Shown here: one piece after another, positions 41,679-51,417 of the stretch
How positions within the stretch are numbered: position 1 is the stretch's first letter
Layout of the letters: every line of letters starts with the position of its first letter
DNA from: Gluconacetobacter dulcium
GTDB lineage: Bacteria; Pseudomonadota; Alphaproteobacteria; Acetobacterales; Acetobacteraceae
Direction: 5' to 3'
Assembly (NCBI RefSeq): GCF_014174165.1
Contig: NZ_JABEQN010000005.1
Coordinates: 169,317-233,316, forward strand
DNA: 64,000 nt
Made by a program: the position numbers and the translations under genes
Notes under the pieces: generated by a model
What the model saw: the letters and a program-made list of their open reading frames with translations, nothing else
Databases searched by the model: none
What the model was told of the DNA's origin: nothing

Positions 41679-44546
41679 ATGAACGTCGTACACAAGGCGG
41701 GTGTGCAGGGCAGCGCCAATCCGCTCAAGGCGCTCGAATCATTCGGCCAGTCCCCCTGGCTGGACTTCATCCAGCGGTCGTACACCGAAAACGGCAGCCT
41801 CAAGAAGCTGGTGGACGAGGACGGCCTGAAGGGCGTCACCTCCAACCCCGCCATCTTCCAGAAGGCGATGGGCCAGGGCACGGATTACGACCCGCAATAC
41901 AAGGCCATCCTGTCCCACCACATCGTCGATGCCGGCACGCTCTACGAGACCATGGCCATCGACGACATCAAGGCGGCGGCGAAGGTCCTGTATCCGGTCT
42001 ACGAGGCCACCAAGGGCCTGGACGGCTATGTCAGCCTCGAAGTCTCGCCCTACCTGGCCCGCGACACCCACGGCACCGTCGACGAGGCGCGTCGCCTGTG
42101 GAAGGCGGTCGATGCCCGCAACCTGATGATCAAGATTCCCGGCACCGACGAGGGCGCGCCCGCCGTGCGCACCGTCATCGCCGACGGGCTGAACATCAAC
42201 GTCACGCTGCTCTTCTCGCTCGACGCCTACAAGGCGGTGCTGGAAGCCTATATCGCGGGGCTGGAAGATCGCCACGCCAAGGGGCTGCCGGTTTCGGGCA
42301 TCGCCAGCGTCGCGTCCTTCTTCGTCAGCCGCATCGACGGCAAGATCGACAAAAAGATCGACCAGCGCATCGCCGCCGGCGACAAGGACGCCGAGGCCCT
42401 GAAGGCCCTGCGCGGCAAGGTCGCCATCGCCAATGCCAAGATGGCCTATGTCCATTGGCAGGAGGTCACGAAGTCCGAGCGTTGGCAGAAGCTGGCGGCA
42501 CTGGGCGCGCAGACGCAGCGCCTGCTGTGGGCCAGCACCGGCACCAAGGACAAGGCGTACAGCGACGTGCTGTATGTCGAGGAACTGATCGGCCCCGAGA
42601 CGGTCAACACCATCCCGCCCGCGACGTTCGACGCCTTCCGCGACCACGGCAAGGTCCGCGCCTCGCTGACCGAGGATGTCGAGGGCGCGCGCCACGTCAT
42701 GGCCGAAGCCGAGCGCCTGGGCCTGGACCTGGCCGGCGTCACCGTCACCCTGGTCGATGAAGGCGTCGCCTCGTTCGCCGATGCGTTCGACGACCTGCTG
42801 GGCTCGGTCGCGCGCAAGCAGAACGCGCTGCTGGGCGCGCATCTGACGGAAACGAAGCTGGACCTCCCCGCCGAGATCGACGCGGCGGTGCAGGCCAGCC
42901 TCGAAGACTGGCGCAAGGACGGCACCGTCCGCCGCCTCTGGGCGCGCGACGCCACGGTGTGGACCGGCAAGGACGAGGCCAAATGGCTGAAATGGCTCGG
43001 CATCGTCGATGACCGCCTGGCCGACCTCGCCGCGCTCGACGCCTTCCAGGCCGAGGTGAAGGCAAAGGGCTTCAAGGACATCCTGCTGCTGGGCATGGGC
43101 GGATCGAGCCTCGGGCCGGAAGTGCTGGCCGAGACTTTCGGCAAGCATGAGGGCTTCCCGCACCTCTACGTGCTGGACAGCACCGACCCGCAGCAGATAC
43201 GCGCGTTCGAAAATAAGATCGATCTCGCGAAGACCCTGTTCATCGTTTCGTCCAAGTCGGGCGGCACGCTGGAGCCCAACATCCTCAAGGCGTATTTCTT
43301 CGAGGCCGCGAAGAAAGTCCTGGGCGACAAGGTCGGCAGCCATTTCGTGGCGGTGACCGACCCCGGCTCGCACATGGAAGATGTCGCGAAGAAGGACGGC
43401 TTCTGGAAGGTCTTCTACGGCGAGAAGGAAATCGGCGGCCGCTATTCGGTGCTGTCCAATTTCGGCATCGTCCCGGCCGCTGCCGCCGGCGTGGCGCTGA
43501 AGCCCTTCCTCGACAGCGCGCTCTATGGCGCCCGTGCCTCCGCCGCCTCGGTCCCGCCCGCGCTCAATCCGGGCGTGCAGTTGGGCACCGTGCTGGGCGT
43601 GGCCGCCACGCAGTTCGGCCGCGACAAGGTGACGATCGTCGCCTCGCCCGGCATCCACGACCTGGGCGCGTGGCTGGAACAGCTCATCGCGGAATCGACC
43701 GGCAAGATCGGCAAGGGCCTCGTCCCCATCGATCAGGAAACGCTGGGCGCCCCCGCGCTGTATGGCAAGGATCGCGTCTTCGCCTATCTGCGTCTGGCCT
43801 CGAAGCCAGACGCCGGGCAGGACGAGGCGATCAAGGCCCTGATCGCGGCCGGCGAACCGGTGGTCACGATCACGCTGCACCATCCGCGCCAGATCGCGCA
43901 GGAATTTTTCCATTGGGAATTCGCCACCGCCGTCGCCGGCTCGATCCTCGGCATCGACCCGTTCGACCAGCCGGATGTCGAAGCGTCCAAGATCGAAACC
44001 AAGAAGCTGACGACCGCCTATAACGAGACGGGCAAGCTGCCGCCGGAAACCCCGTTCGCGACCGACGGCGCCTTCGCCTTCTTCGCCGACGCCACCAACG
44101 CGGCGGCGCTCAAGGGCACGTCCACGGCCGAGATCCTCAAGGCCCATTTCGGCCGTGTGGGCGCGGGCGATTATGTCGGCCTGCTGGCCTATGTGCAGCG
44201 CGACGCCGCGACGATCGAATGGATTCAGGCCACCCGCCTGACCATCCGCGACGCGCTGAAGGTGGCCACGGCGGCCGAATTCGGGCCGCGTTTCCTGCAT
44301 TCCACCGGGCAGGCTTACAAGGGCGGGCCGAACAGCGGCGTGTTCCTGCAAATCACGGCCGACGACGTGGCCGACCTGCCGGTTCCGGGCGAGAAATACA
44401 CGTTCGGCATCGTCAAGGCCGCACAGGCGCGCGGCGATTTCGACGTGCTGGCCGAACGCGGCCGGCGCGCGCTGCGGGTGCATCTCTCGGGCGATCTGGC
44501 CTCGGGCCTGCGCGCCCTGGGCCAGGCGATCGCCGCCGCCCTCTGA
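41679..44546 (+). CDS. tal-pgi: Fused transaldolase / glucose-6-phosphate isomerase
   Basis: 955 residues. The transaldolase half (about 1-380) shows VTSNPAIFQKAM, LEVSPYLARDT, the Schiff-base Lys152 in LMIKIPGTDEG and NINVTLLFS. The isomerase half (about 400-955) shows LLGMGGSSLGPEVLAETFG, SSKSGGTLEPN, VTDPGSHMEDVAKK and FGIVPAAAAG. A single polypeptide thus interconverts sedoheptulose 7-phosphate + glyceraldehyde 3-phosphate with fructose 6-phosphate + erythrose 4-phosphate, and then fructose 6-phosphate with glucose 6-phosphate. The fusion is known from acetic acid bacteria and supports carbon cycling through the pentose phosphate route. Confidence 0.95.
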   Translation: MNVVHKAGVQGSANPLKALESFGQSPWLDFIQRSYTENGSLKKLVDEDGLKGVTSNPAIFQKAMGQGTDYDPQYKAILSHHIVDAGTLYETMAIDDIKAAAKVLYPVYEATKGLDGYVSLEVSPYLARDTHGTVDEARRLWKAVDARNLMIKIPGTDEGAPAVRTVIADGLNINVTLLFSLDAYKAVLEAYIAGLEDRHAKGLPVSGIASVASFFVSRIDGKIDKKIDQRIAAGDKDAEALKALRGKVAIANAKMAYVHWQEVTKSERWQKLAALGAQTQRLLWASTGTKDKAYSDVLYVEELIGPETVNTIPPATFDAFRDHGKVRASLTEDVEGARHVMAEAERLGLDLAGVTVTLVDEGVASFADAFDDLLGSVARKQNALLGAHLTETKLDLPAEIDAAVQASLEDWRKDGTVRRLWARDATVWTGKDEAKWLKWLGIVDDRLADLAALDAFQAEVKAKGFKDILLLGMGGSSLGPEVLAETFGKHEGFPHLYVLDSTDPQQIRAFENKIDLAKTLFIVSSKSGGTLEPNILKAYFFEAAKKVLGDKVGSHFVAVTDPGSHMEDVAKKDGFWKVFYGEKEIGGRYSVLSNFGIVPAAAAGVALKPFLDSALYGARASAASVPPALNPGVQLGTVLGVAATQFGRDKVTIVASPGIHDLGAWLEQLIAESTGKIGKGLVPIDQETLGAPALYGKDRVFAYLRLASKPDAGQDEAIKALIAAGEPVVTITLHHPRQIAQEFFHWEFATAVAGSILGIDPFDQPDVEASKIETKKLTTAYNETGKLPPETPFATDGAFAFFADATNAAALKGTSTAEILKAHFGRVGAGDYVGLLAYVQRDAATIEWIQATRLTIRDALKVATAAEFGPRFLHSTGQAYKGGPNSGVFLQITADDVADLPVPGEKYTFGIVKAAQARGDFDVLAERGRRALRVHLSGDLASGLRALGQAIAAAL

Positions 44547-44553
44547 TCTGAAC

Positions 44554-44578
44554 GGCCCCGCCCTCACGGGGCGGGGCC
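44554..44578 (+). terminator. Strong GC hairpin after tal-pgi, no T-run
   Basis: GGCCCCGCCC (44554-44563) pairs perfectly with GGGCGGGGCC (44569-44578) around a 5-base loop, directly after the fusion gene stop. The following TCCCCC is not a terminator tract, so it may attenuate or process the operon mRNA instead of ending it. Confidence 0.55.
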
Positions 44579-44653
44579 TCCCCCGGCATCACGCCAATCC
44601 GCCGGGGGCTGGCTTATGCGCGGCACGGTACCGCGTGATGGAGACATGACATT

Positions 44654-45649
44654 ATGCAAATCGGCATCATCGGTCTGGGCCGCATGGGCGGCAACATCGC
44701 CGTCCGCCTTTCCCGCCACGGGCACGACGTGGTCCTGTTCGACCGCGACCCCGCCACGGTCGGCAAGGTCCGTGACCGGACAGAAGGCGGACGCGGCATC
44801 GCCGCCGACAGCGTCCCCGACCTGGTGAGCAAGCTGACGGCCGCGCGCAAGATCGTATGGGTCATGCTCCCCGCCGGCGAGATCACCGAAGCGGCGGTGC
44901 AGGAACTGTCCGGCCTGCTCGGCCGCGACGACATCCTGATCGACGGCGGCAACACCTATTACAAGGACGACATCCGCCGCGCCGCCCAGCTTGCGGAAAA
45001 GGGCATTCATTATATCGATGTCGGCACCTCCGGCGGCGTGTGGGGCCTGGAGCGCGGCTACTGCATGATGTACGGCGGCACCAAGGATTCGGCCGACCAT
45101 ATCGACCCGATCCTCGAAGCCCTGGCGCCGGGCAAGGGCGACGTGCCCCCCACGCCCGACCGCGACAAGCCGGACCTCGATCCCCGCGCCGAGAAGGGCT
45201 ACCTGCATTGCGGCCCCGCCGGTTCCGGCCATTTCGTGAAAATGGTCCATAACGGCATCGAGTACGGCATGATGCAGGCTTTTGCCGAAGGCTTCGACAT
45301 CATGAAGATGAAGAACTCGCCGGCCCTGCCCGAAAACCAGCGTTTCGACCTGAACATGGCCGACATCGCCGAAGTCTGGCGTCGCGGCAGCGTGGTGTCC
45401 TCGTGGCTGCTGGACCTGACGGCGGAAGCCCTGGCCAAGAACGCCTCGCTTTCCGAATTCACCGGCGAGGTCGCGGATTCCGGCGAAGGCCGCTGGACGC
45501 TCGAAGCCGCGATCGAGGAATCGGTGCCGGCTCCGGTCATCACCGCCTCGCTGTTCACGCGCTTCCGTTCGCGCACCGGCAACAATTATGCCGAGAAGAT
45601 CCTCTCCGCCATGCGCTTCGGCTTCGGCGGACATGTCGAGAAAAAGTGA
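44654..45649 (+). CDS. gnd: 6-phosphogluconate dehydrogenase, decarboxylating (short YqeC/GndA type)
   Basis: 331 residues; [13 protein letters not shown] at the N terminus is the dinucleotide-binding loop, followed by [12 protein letters not shown] and [31 protein letters not shown] with the catalytic lysine and asparagine. The short (about 300-330) length is that of the NAD-preferring type rather than the 470-residue enterobacterial form. Oxidises and decarboxylates 6-phosphogluconate to ribulose 5-phosphate. Followed by a candidate terminator and a palindrome-rich stretch. Confidence 0.94.
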   Translation: MQIGIIGLGRMGGNIAVRLSRHGHDVVLFDRDPATVGKVRDRTEGGRGIAADSVPDLVSKLTAARKIVWVMLPAGEITEAAVQELSGLLGRDDILIDGGNTYYKDDIRRAAQLAEKGIHYIDVGTSGGVWGLERGYCMMYGGTKDSADHIDPILEALAPGKGDVPPTPDRDKPDLDPRAEKGYLHCGPAGSGHFVKMVHNGIEYGMMQAFAEGFDIMKMKNSPALPENQRFDLNMADIAEVWRRGSVVSSWLLDLTAEALAKNASLSEFTGEVADSGEGRWTLEAAIEESVPAPVITASLFTRFRSRTGNNYAEKILSAMRFGFGGHVEKK

Positions 45650-45678
45650 GAATAGCGCGTCGGGAACGATAAGGTCCT

Positions 45679-45719
45679 GCCTGCGGAATCCGTTCCGCGG
45701 GCAACCCTCGTTCTTTTTT
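45679..45719 (+). terminator. Candidate terminator after gnd
   Basis: GCCTGCGGAA (45679-45688) pairs with TTCCGCGGGC (45693-45702) with one imperfect pair, and a T-rich TTCTTTTTT run follows at about 45711-45719. Confidence 0.55.
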
Positions 45720-45807
45720 GAAAAAAAAGGACCAAAAAACTTTTGATTCGCTCAGGAATTTTGTGCTGGGGACACGCGAGGTTCCGAAACGATTAAAAGT
45801 CTTTTTG

Positions 45808-45831
45808 CTTCTTTTTCTTCAGAAAAAGAAG
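45808..45831. repeat. A/T-rich hairpin repeat
   Basis: CTTCTTTTTCT (45808-45818) and AGAAAAAGAAG (45821-45831) are perfect 11-base arms in an AT-rich island between gnd and zwf. It resembles small dispersed elements I recall from acetic acid bacterial genomes, but copies elsewhere cannot be checked here. Confidence 0.6.
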
Positions 45832-45884
45832 AATCCTTTGCCCGTCACGACACCAGGCGGAAACAGTACAGGGAAACGTCCGAC

Positions 45885-47417
45885 ATGGATGGAATCATCG
45901 CGTCCGCGTCCTCCGAGGTCGAAGGGAGCAGCCATCCGCCACGGCGTGCGCCATCGTGCGTCTTCGTCATTTTCGGCGGCGGTGGCGACCTGACGAAGCG
46001 GCTGCTGGTGCCCGCCATCTATAATCTGGCCTGCGCCGGCCTGCTGGACGACGATTTCTCGATCATCGCGGTCGACTGGGCCGACCTGTCCGACGACGTG
46101 CTGCGCGCGCAGTTCAACGAGGCATTGCAGGAATTCGTGGCCAGGCGCGGCACGGCCGCCACAACCCTGCGCGAGGATATGTGGACCTGGCTCAGCCAGC
46201 GGATCACCTACCTGCGCGGCTCGTTCGAGGAAGCCTCGACCTATGCCAGCCTGACCGAACGGATCGGCTCGGGCAACGCGGTGTTCTACCTCGCCGTCGC
46301 CGCCCGTTTCTTCGGTTCCATCAGCGACCGTCTCGGCGAGTCCGGCCTGGTCACCGAAGCCAACAGCGCCTTCCGCCGTGTGATCGTCGAAAAACCCTTC
46401 GGCCACGATCTGGCCTCGGCGAAGGAACTCAACCGCCGCCTGCTGGGCGTGCTGCGCGAACGGCAGATTTATCGGATCGACCATTATCTGGGCAAGGAAA
46501 CGGTCCAGAACATCCTGGCCCTGCGCTTCTCCAACGGTTTCTTCGAGCCTTTGTGGAACCGGCAGAATATCGACCACGTCCAGATCACGGCGGCCGAGAC
46601 CGTGGGCGTGGAGCGGCGCGGCCGCTTCTACGAGGGCACGGGCGCCCTGCGCGACATGGTGCCCAATCACCTGATGCAGCTTCTGGCGATGACGGCGATG
46701 GAGGCCCCGGTCTCCTTCGACGCCGACGCGGTGCGCGACGAGAAATCCAAGGTGCTGAAGGCCGCCCATTGCGTGGGGTCCGACGACGTGGTGCGCGGCC
46801 AGTACGTCGCCGGCCTGCTGCATGGCGAGGACGTTCCCGCCTATCGCGACGAGCCCGACGTGGCGCGCGACTCCCAGACCGAAACCTATGTCGCGATGAA
46901 GCTGGCGGTCGATAACTGGCGCTGGGCGGGGGTGCCGTTCTACCTGCGCACCGGCAAGCGCCTGGCCGAGCGCCGGACCGAAATCGCGATCCATTTCCGC
47001 CACGCGCCCTACGCGCTGTTCCGCGACACGCCGGTCGAGCGCCTCACGCCCAACATCATGACCATGCACATCCAGCCCACCGAGGGCGTGACGTTGCAGT
47101 TCGGCGCGAAGGTTCCCGGCCCGACGGTGCGCCTGGGCGGGGTGCGCATGAAGTTCGATTATTCCGAATGGTTCAGCGACGGCCCCAGCACCGGTTATGA
47201 GACGCTGATCTATGACTGCCTGATCGGCGACGCCACCCTGTTCCAGCGCGCCGACAATATCGAGGCCGGGTGGCAGGTGGTCCAGCCGGCACTGGACTGG
47301 AGCATCCGTCCCGGCGCCGACCCGCTCTGCGCCTATGCCGCCGGCTCGTCCGGCCCGATCGAGGCCGACGCCCTGCTGGCCCGCGACGGCCGCCACTGGC
47401 TGGCATTGGGCGCATGA
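45885..47417 (+). CDS. zwf: Glucose-6-phosphate dehydrogenase
   Basis: 510 residues. NADP/NAD-binding [18 protein letters not shown] near residue 33, KPFGHD, the catalytic RIDHYLGKE (about residues 193-201), and the C-terminal domain with FYLRTGKRL. Oxidises glucose 6-phosphate to 6-phosphogluconolactone, the entry to the oxidative pentose phosphate route. Overlaps the following HAD gene by four bases (ATGA at 47414-47417). About 235 bases separate it from gnd, so it may have its own promoter. Confidence 0.95.
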   Translation: MDGIIASASSEVEGSSHPPRRAPSCVFVIFGGGGDLTKRLLVPAIYNLACAGLLDDDFSIIAVDWADLSDDVLRAQFNEALQEFVARRGTAATTLREDMWTWLSQRITYLRGSFEEASTYASLTERIGSGNAVFYLAVAARFFGSISDRLGESGLVTEANSAFRRVIVEKPFGHDLASAKELNRRLLGVLRERQIYRIDHYLGKETVQNILALRFSNGFFEPLWNRQNIDHVQITAAETVGVERRGRFYEGTGALRDMVPNHLMQLLAMTAMEAPVSFDADAVRDEKSKVLKAAHCVGSDDVVRGQYVAGLLHGEDVPAYRDEPDVARDSQTETYVAMKLAVDNWRWAGVPFYLRTGKRLAERRTEIAIHFRHAPYALFRDTPVERLTPNIMTMHIQPTEGVTLQFGAKVPGPTVRLGGVRMKFDYSEWFSDGPSTGYETLIYDCLIGDATLFQRADNIEAGWQVVQPALDWSIRPGADPLCAYAAGSSGPIEADALLARDGRHWLALGA

Positions 47418-48256
47418 GCGTGCCGCAAGCGCAAACCCGCTCCGGCCCCTCGGGGCGCGTGCGGATGGTCGTCTCCGACATCGACGGCACCCTGGTCACG
47501 CCCGAAAAGCGCCTGACCCACGCGGTGCTGGACGCGGCAAAGGCCCTGCGCGCGGCCGGCATCACGCTGTGCCTCGTCAGCAGCCGCGCCCCGCGCGGCA
47601 TGGAAATGTTCCTCGGCCCGCTGGGCATCGACACGCCCTATGCGGGGCTCAATGGCGGTCTGGTGGCGCGGCCCGACGGCACCATCCTCTCCCGCCTGTC
47701 GCTGGCGCCCGAGACGACGCGCGAAGCGGTCGGCACACTGCATGAGGATGATGTCAGCGCGTGGCTGTTCATCGGCCGCGACTGGCTGATCACCGATCCC
47801 CACGGCCCCTATGTGGCGCGCGAGCGCGAGACGGTGCAGACCGATCCGGTGGTGGTGCCCGATTTCACCGGCCATTATCATGATGTCGGCAAGATCATGG
47901 GCGCCTCGACCGATTTCCCTCGTCTGGCCCAGACCGAAGCCCGTCTTGCCACCCTGCTGGCCGGCCATGCCAGCGTCCACCGGTCGTCGGATTATTATCT
48001 CGATATCACCCACCCCCAGGCCAACAAGGGCTTTGCCGCGATGGAGCTGGCCCGGCTGATGGGGGTCGATATCGGCGAGGTGGCGTGCATCGGCGACATG
48101 AACAACGACGTGCCGATGCTCGACGAAGCCGGCGTCGCCATCGCCATGGGCAATGCGCCGGATGCCGTGAAAACCCACGCCCATTTCGTCACCGCCGCCA
48201 ACACGGCCGACGGCTGGGCAAAGGCGATGCAGGACTATGTTCTGCCGCGAGCGTGA
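47414..48256 (+). CDS. Cof-type HAD-IIB sugar-phosphate phosphatase (first of two)
   Basis: 280 residues from ATG 47414. HAD motif [11 protein letters not shown] (about residues 19-28), motif [11 protein letters not shown], the Lys/Asp-containing C-terminal motifs [18 protein letters not shown] and [26 protein letters not shown]. The Cof family dephosphorylates sugar phosphates and pyridoxal phosphate. Translationally coupled to zwf and paralogous to the next gene, suggesting trimming or repair of side products of the pathway. Confidence 0.9.
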   Translation: MSVPQAQTRSGPSGRVRMVVSDIDGTLVTPEKRLTHAVLDAAKALRAAGITLCLVSSRAPRGMEMFLGPLGIDTPYAGLNGGLVARPDGTILSRLSLAPETTREAVGTLHEDDVSAWLFIGRDWLITDPHGPYVARERETVQTDPVVVPDFTGHYHDVGKIMGASTDFPRLAQTEARLATLLAGHASVHRSSDYYLDITHPQANKGFAAMELARLMGVDIGEVACIGDMNNDVPMLDEAGVAIAMGNAPDAVKTHAHFVTAANTADGWAKAMQDYVLPRA

Positions 48257-48259
48257 AAC

Positions 48260-48366
48260 GCGGGGCTTTGCCCCGCACCCCACCAAAGGCAGTCGCCTTT
48301 GGAAACCAGTCGAACGATCAGGGGTGAAGGGGACGACTGTCCCCTTCCGGGTTCGGGCAAAGCCCG
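48260..48366. repeat. Cluster of four hairpins between the HAD genes
   Basis: Hairpins: GCGGGGC/GCCCCGC (48260-48276), CCAAAGGC/GCCTTTGG (48283-48302), AAGGGGAC/GTCCCCTT (48327-48346) and CGGGC/GCCCG (48354-48366). The last two share sequence and architecture with a copy at 57466-57512, so this is likely a dispersed REP-like element. Confidence 0.7.
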
Positions 48367-48390
48367 ATCTCAAGGACGGAGGATAAACGA

Positions 48391-49206
48391 ATGGGCACGG
48401 ATCAGATCCGGCTGGTACTGGCCGATGTCGACGGAACCCTGGTCACGCGGGAGAAGATCCTGACCCCCCGCGCGATCCGCGCCGTAGAGCGCCTGCGCGA
48501 ACGCGGCATCCTGTTCACCATCACCAGCGGCCGCCCGCCGATGGGCATGAAGATGGTCATCGACCCGCTGCATATCGACCAGCCGATCGCCGGCTTCAAC
48601 GGCGGCATGATCGTGCGGCCGGATTACACGGTGATCGAATCCCACACCCTCACGCCCGAAGTGGCGCGCCGCACGCTGGAGATCCTGCGCGACCACAAGG
48701 TCGATCCCTGGGTCTATAACGGCAATGACTGGATCGTCTCCAACGCCGACGCCCCGCATGTGGCGCGCGAGCAATGGACGGTGAAATTCCCGCCGAAGGT
48801 CGCGGCCGATGTGGGTGCCACGCTGGACCAGGTGGTCAAGATCACCGGCGTCTCCGACGATCTGGACCTGATGAAGCGGGTCGAGCACGATCTGCAACAG
48901 GCGCTGGGCGACGCGGCGTCCGCCGCGCGGTCGCAGCCTTATTATGTCGATGTCACGCACCACGATGCCAACAAGGGCGGCGTGGTGGCGGCGCTGGAGC
49001 GGCTGCTGGGCATCCCGGCGGCGCAGATCGCCACATTGGGCGACCAGCCCAACGATGTGCTGATGTTCCGCCCCAGCGGCCTGTCCATCGCGATGGGGCA
49101 GGCGTCGGACGAGGTCAAGGCGCAGGCCACCCATGTCAGCACCTCCTCCGAGGAGGAAGGCTTCGCGGTGGGGGTCGAGCGTTATATTCTGGGGGAGAAT
49201 GCCTGA
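48391..49206 (+). CDS. Cof-type HAD-IIB sugar-phosphate phosphatase (second of two)
   Basis: 271 residues. LVLADVDGTLVTREKILTPRA carries the catalytic D-x-D, with ITSGRPP, and NKGGVVAALERLLGIPAAQIATLGDQPNDVLMF as later motifs. Clearly related to the gene upstream and probably from an old duplication. The two are separated by a palindromic repeat cluster. The stop overlaps the start of pgl by one base (TGATG). Confidence 0.9.
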   Translation: MGTDQIRLVLADVDGTLVTREKILTPRAIRAVERLRERGILFTITSGRPPMGMKMVIDPLHIDQPIAGFNGGMIVRPDYTVIESHTLTPEVARRTLEILRDHKVDPWVYNGNDWIVSNADAPHVAREQWTVKFPPKVAADVGATLDQVVKITGVSDDLDLMKRVEHDLQQALGDAASAARSQPYYVDVTHHDANKGGVVAALERLLGIPAAQIATLGDQPNDVLMFRPSGLSIAMGQASDEVKAQATHVSTSSEEEGFAVGVERYILGENA

Positions 49207-49940
49207 TGGGCCATGACGTAACGAGCGGCCGGCTGGTCGTGCTGGCCGATGGCGAGGCGATCGCCCGCCATATGGCCGAATGGCTGACCGAACTGGCGCT
49301 GGCCAAGACCGACGGCCCGTTCGTGGTCGCGCTGTCCGGCGGCTCCACGCCCAAGCGGCTGTACGAGATCCTGGGCTCGGCCGAGTACGCCACCCGCTTC
49401 CCATGGGCGCGCACCCACCTGTTCTTCGGCGACGAGCGGTTCGTGCCGCCGTCCGACCCGGCCAGCAATTACGCCATGACGCAGGCGGCCCTGCTGTCGC
49501 ATGTCGCCATCCCCCCGGCGCAGGTGCACCCCATGCCCACCGACGGCGACCCGGTCCAGGCCGCCGCGCGCTACCAGGCGGAATTGCAGGCGCTCTATGG
49601 CGCTGCGGAATTGCAGCCCGGCCGGCCGCTGTTCGATGTCGTGCTGCTGGGGCTGGGCGATAACGGCCACACCGCGTCGCTGTTTCCCCGCCAGCCGGTG
49701 TTGCAGGAGCGCAGATTGTGGGTCTCCACCTGCGTGCCCGACGACGCGCCCCATACCCGCCTGACGCTGACCTACCCGGCGATCCATTCCAGTCGCCATG
49801 TGGTGTTCATGCTGGCCGGCGCGGCCAAGCGCGATGTCTTCGCCCGCGTCCGCGCCGGCGACCCGGTGGAACCCGCCAGCCACATCACCACCGAGGGCGG
49901 GCTTACCTGGCTGGTCGACAAGGCGGCTGCTGGCGTATGA
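49206..49940 (+). CDS. pgl: 6-phosphogluconolactonase
   Basis: 244 residues from ATG 49206. FVVALSGGSTPKRLYEIL, the HLFFGDERFVPPSDPASNY active-site segment and GLGDNGHTASLFP are characteristic of the SOL/DevB-type lactonase. Hydrolyses 6-phosphogluconolactone made by Zwf. Coupled to the HAD gene by a one-base overlap; rpiA follows after about 90 bases. Confidence 0.94.
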   Translation: MGHDVTSGRLVVLADGEAIARHMAEWLTELALAKTDGPFVVALSGGSTPKRLYEILGSAEYATRFPWARTHLFFGDERFVPPSDPASNYAMTQAALLSHVAIPPAQVHPMPTDGDPVQAAARYQAELQALYGAAELQPGRPLFDVVLLGLGDNGHTASLFPRQPVLQERRLWVSTCVPDDAPHTRLTLTYPAIHSSRHVVFMLAGAAKRDVFARVRAGDPVEPASHITTEGGLTWLVDKAAAGV

Positions 49941-50031
49941 CGATCCCGGCACCCCGACGTTAACGGGGATGGTCGGATAAAGAGGAAGAGGGCCGTCGGC
50001 ATACCCCGGCAGGTCCCGGAAAGGGAACAGG

Positions 50032-50736
50032 ATGAGCGGCCAGAATTCCGACCCGATGGTCGAACTGAAACGCAGGGCGGCCGAGGAAGCCGCCGCGATG
50101 GTGCAGGACGGCATGGCTGTGGGCCTGGGCACGGGCAGCACGGCGGCGCTGATGATCGACGCGCTGGGCCGGCGCCGGGCGGAGGGCCTGCGCTTCGTCG
50201 GCATCCCCACCTCCGAACGCTCGGCGGAACAGGCCCGCGCCCTGGGCATCACGCTGGTCGATTTCGGCAGCCACCCCCAGCTCGATCTCGCGATCGACGG
50301 CGCGGACGAGGTCGAGCGCGGCTCGCTGGACCTGATCAAGGGCCTGGGCGGCGCCCTGCTGCGCGAGAAGATCGTGGCGGCGGCGGCCCGGCGCTTCGTC
50401 GTCATCGTCGATGAGGGCAAGCTGGTCGATCACCTGGGCAGCCGCTCGCCGGTCCCCGTCGAGGTCACACCCTTCGGCTGGGAGAGCACGGCCCGTCAGT
50501 TGGGCGAGCTCGGCGCGCGGGTGGCCCTGCGCACCAAGCGCGATGGCGAACTGTTCGTCACCGACGGCGGCAACCTGATCCTGGACTGCACCTTCGGCCC
50601 CATCGCCCACCCCAAGGCGCTGGAGGCGTCGATCGGCCAGATCGTCGGCGTCATCGAAAGCGGCCTGTTCACCAGCCGCACTTCCGAAGTCATCGTGGCC
50701 GGCCGCGACGGCCTGACCCGCCTGGTGGCGGCATGA
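50032..50736 (+). CDS. rpiA: Ribose-5-phosphate isomerase A
   Basis: 234 residues. DGMAVGLGTGSTAALMIDALG (substrate loop), DLAIDGADEVERG and KGLGGALLREKIVAAAA (catalytic acidic and lysine residues) match RpiA. Interconverts ribose 5-phosphate and ribulose 5-phosphate. Its stop overlaps the gntK start by four bases (50733-50736). Confidence 0.95.
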   Translation: MSGQNSDPMVELKRRAAEEAAAMVQDGMAVGLGTGSTAALMIDALGRRRAEGLRFVGIPTSERSAEQARALGITLVDFGSHPQLDLAIDGADEVERGSLDLIKGLGGALLREKIVAAAARRFVVIVDEGKLVDHLGSRSPVPVEVTPFGWESTARQLGELGARVALRTKRDGELFVTDGGNLILDCTFGPIAHPKALEASIGQIVGVIESGLFTSRTSEVIVAGRDGLTRLVAA

Positions 50737-51311
50737 GCGCCCCAGGGCAGGAGCGGCACCCGCCGCTGGCGGTGGCGGAGGGCATTCCCCCTCATGTCAT
50801 CGTGCTGATGGGCGTTTCGGGCAGCGGCAAGACCTCGGTTGCCGAGGGGCTGCACAATCTGCTGGGCTGGCCGTTCCAGGAGGGCGACCTCCTGCACCCC
50901 GAGGCCAACGTCGAAAAGATGGCCGCCGGCATCCCGCTGACCGACGAGGACCGCCTGCCGTGGCTGGGGCTCTGCCACGACTGGATCGCGGAGCGCCTGG
51001 CCGATGGCGGCGGCGGCATCCTGACCTGCTCGGCGCTGAAACGCTCCTATCGCGATATTCTGCGGGGGGCGTCGCGCCGGGTGACGTTCATCTACCTGGA
51101 TGTGCCGAAGACGATGCTGGAAACCCGGCTGGCCCGCCGCCAGGGCCATTACATGCCGCCCAGCCTGCTCCCCAGCCAGCTTGCGACCCTGGAAGTCCCG
51201 ACGCCCGACGAGCATGCGCTGGTCGTGGAATGCGAAGGTCCGCCCGCCGAAGTCATCGCGCGCGTCCTCAGCGAGATCCGCTATCATATCGGCCGTCTGG
51301 GCCAGGAGTGA
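50733..51311 (+). CDS. gntK: Gluconokinase
   Basis: 192 residues. P-loop GVSGSGKTS (about residues 29-37), DLLHPEANVEKMAAGIPLTDEDRLPWL and the C-terminal GHYMPPSLLPSQLATLE are typical of GntK-type gluconokinase. Phosphorylates gluconate to 6-phosphogluconate, feeding gluconate (a main product of glucose oxidation in acetic acid bacteria) directly into gnd. Last gene of the cluster. Confidence 0.94.
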   Translation: MSAPGQERHPPLAVAEGIPPHVIVLMGVSGSGKTSVAEGLHNLLGWPFQEGDLLHPEANVEKMAAGIPLTDEDRLPWLGLCHDWIAERLADGGGGILTCSALKRSYRDILRGASRRVTFIYLDVPKTMLETRLARRQGHYMPPSLLPSQLATLEVPTPDEHALVVECEGPPAEVIARVLSEIRYHIGRLGQE

Positions 51312-51417
51312 GAGGCAGCTTGCCGTGCGGCACGCGCCGCGCGGCAGGCCGACTGGGTAAACCGTCTCCGAGGCGCTGAAATCGTCGTTCCGACGGCTAT
51401 CGGGAGGTCATGTCGGA

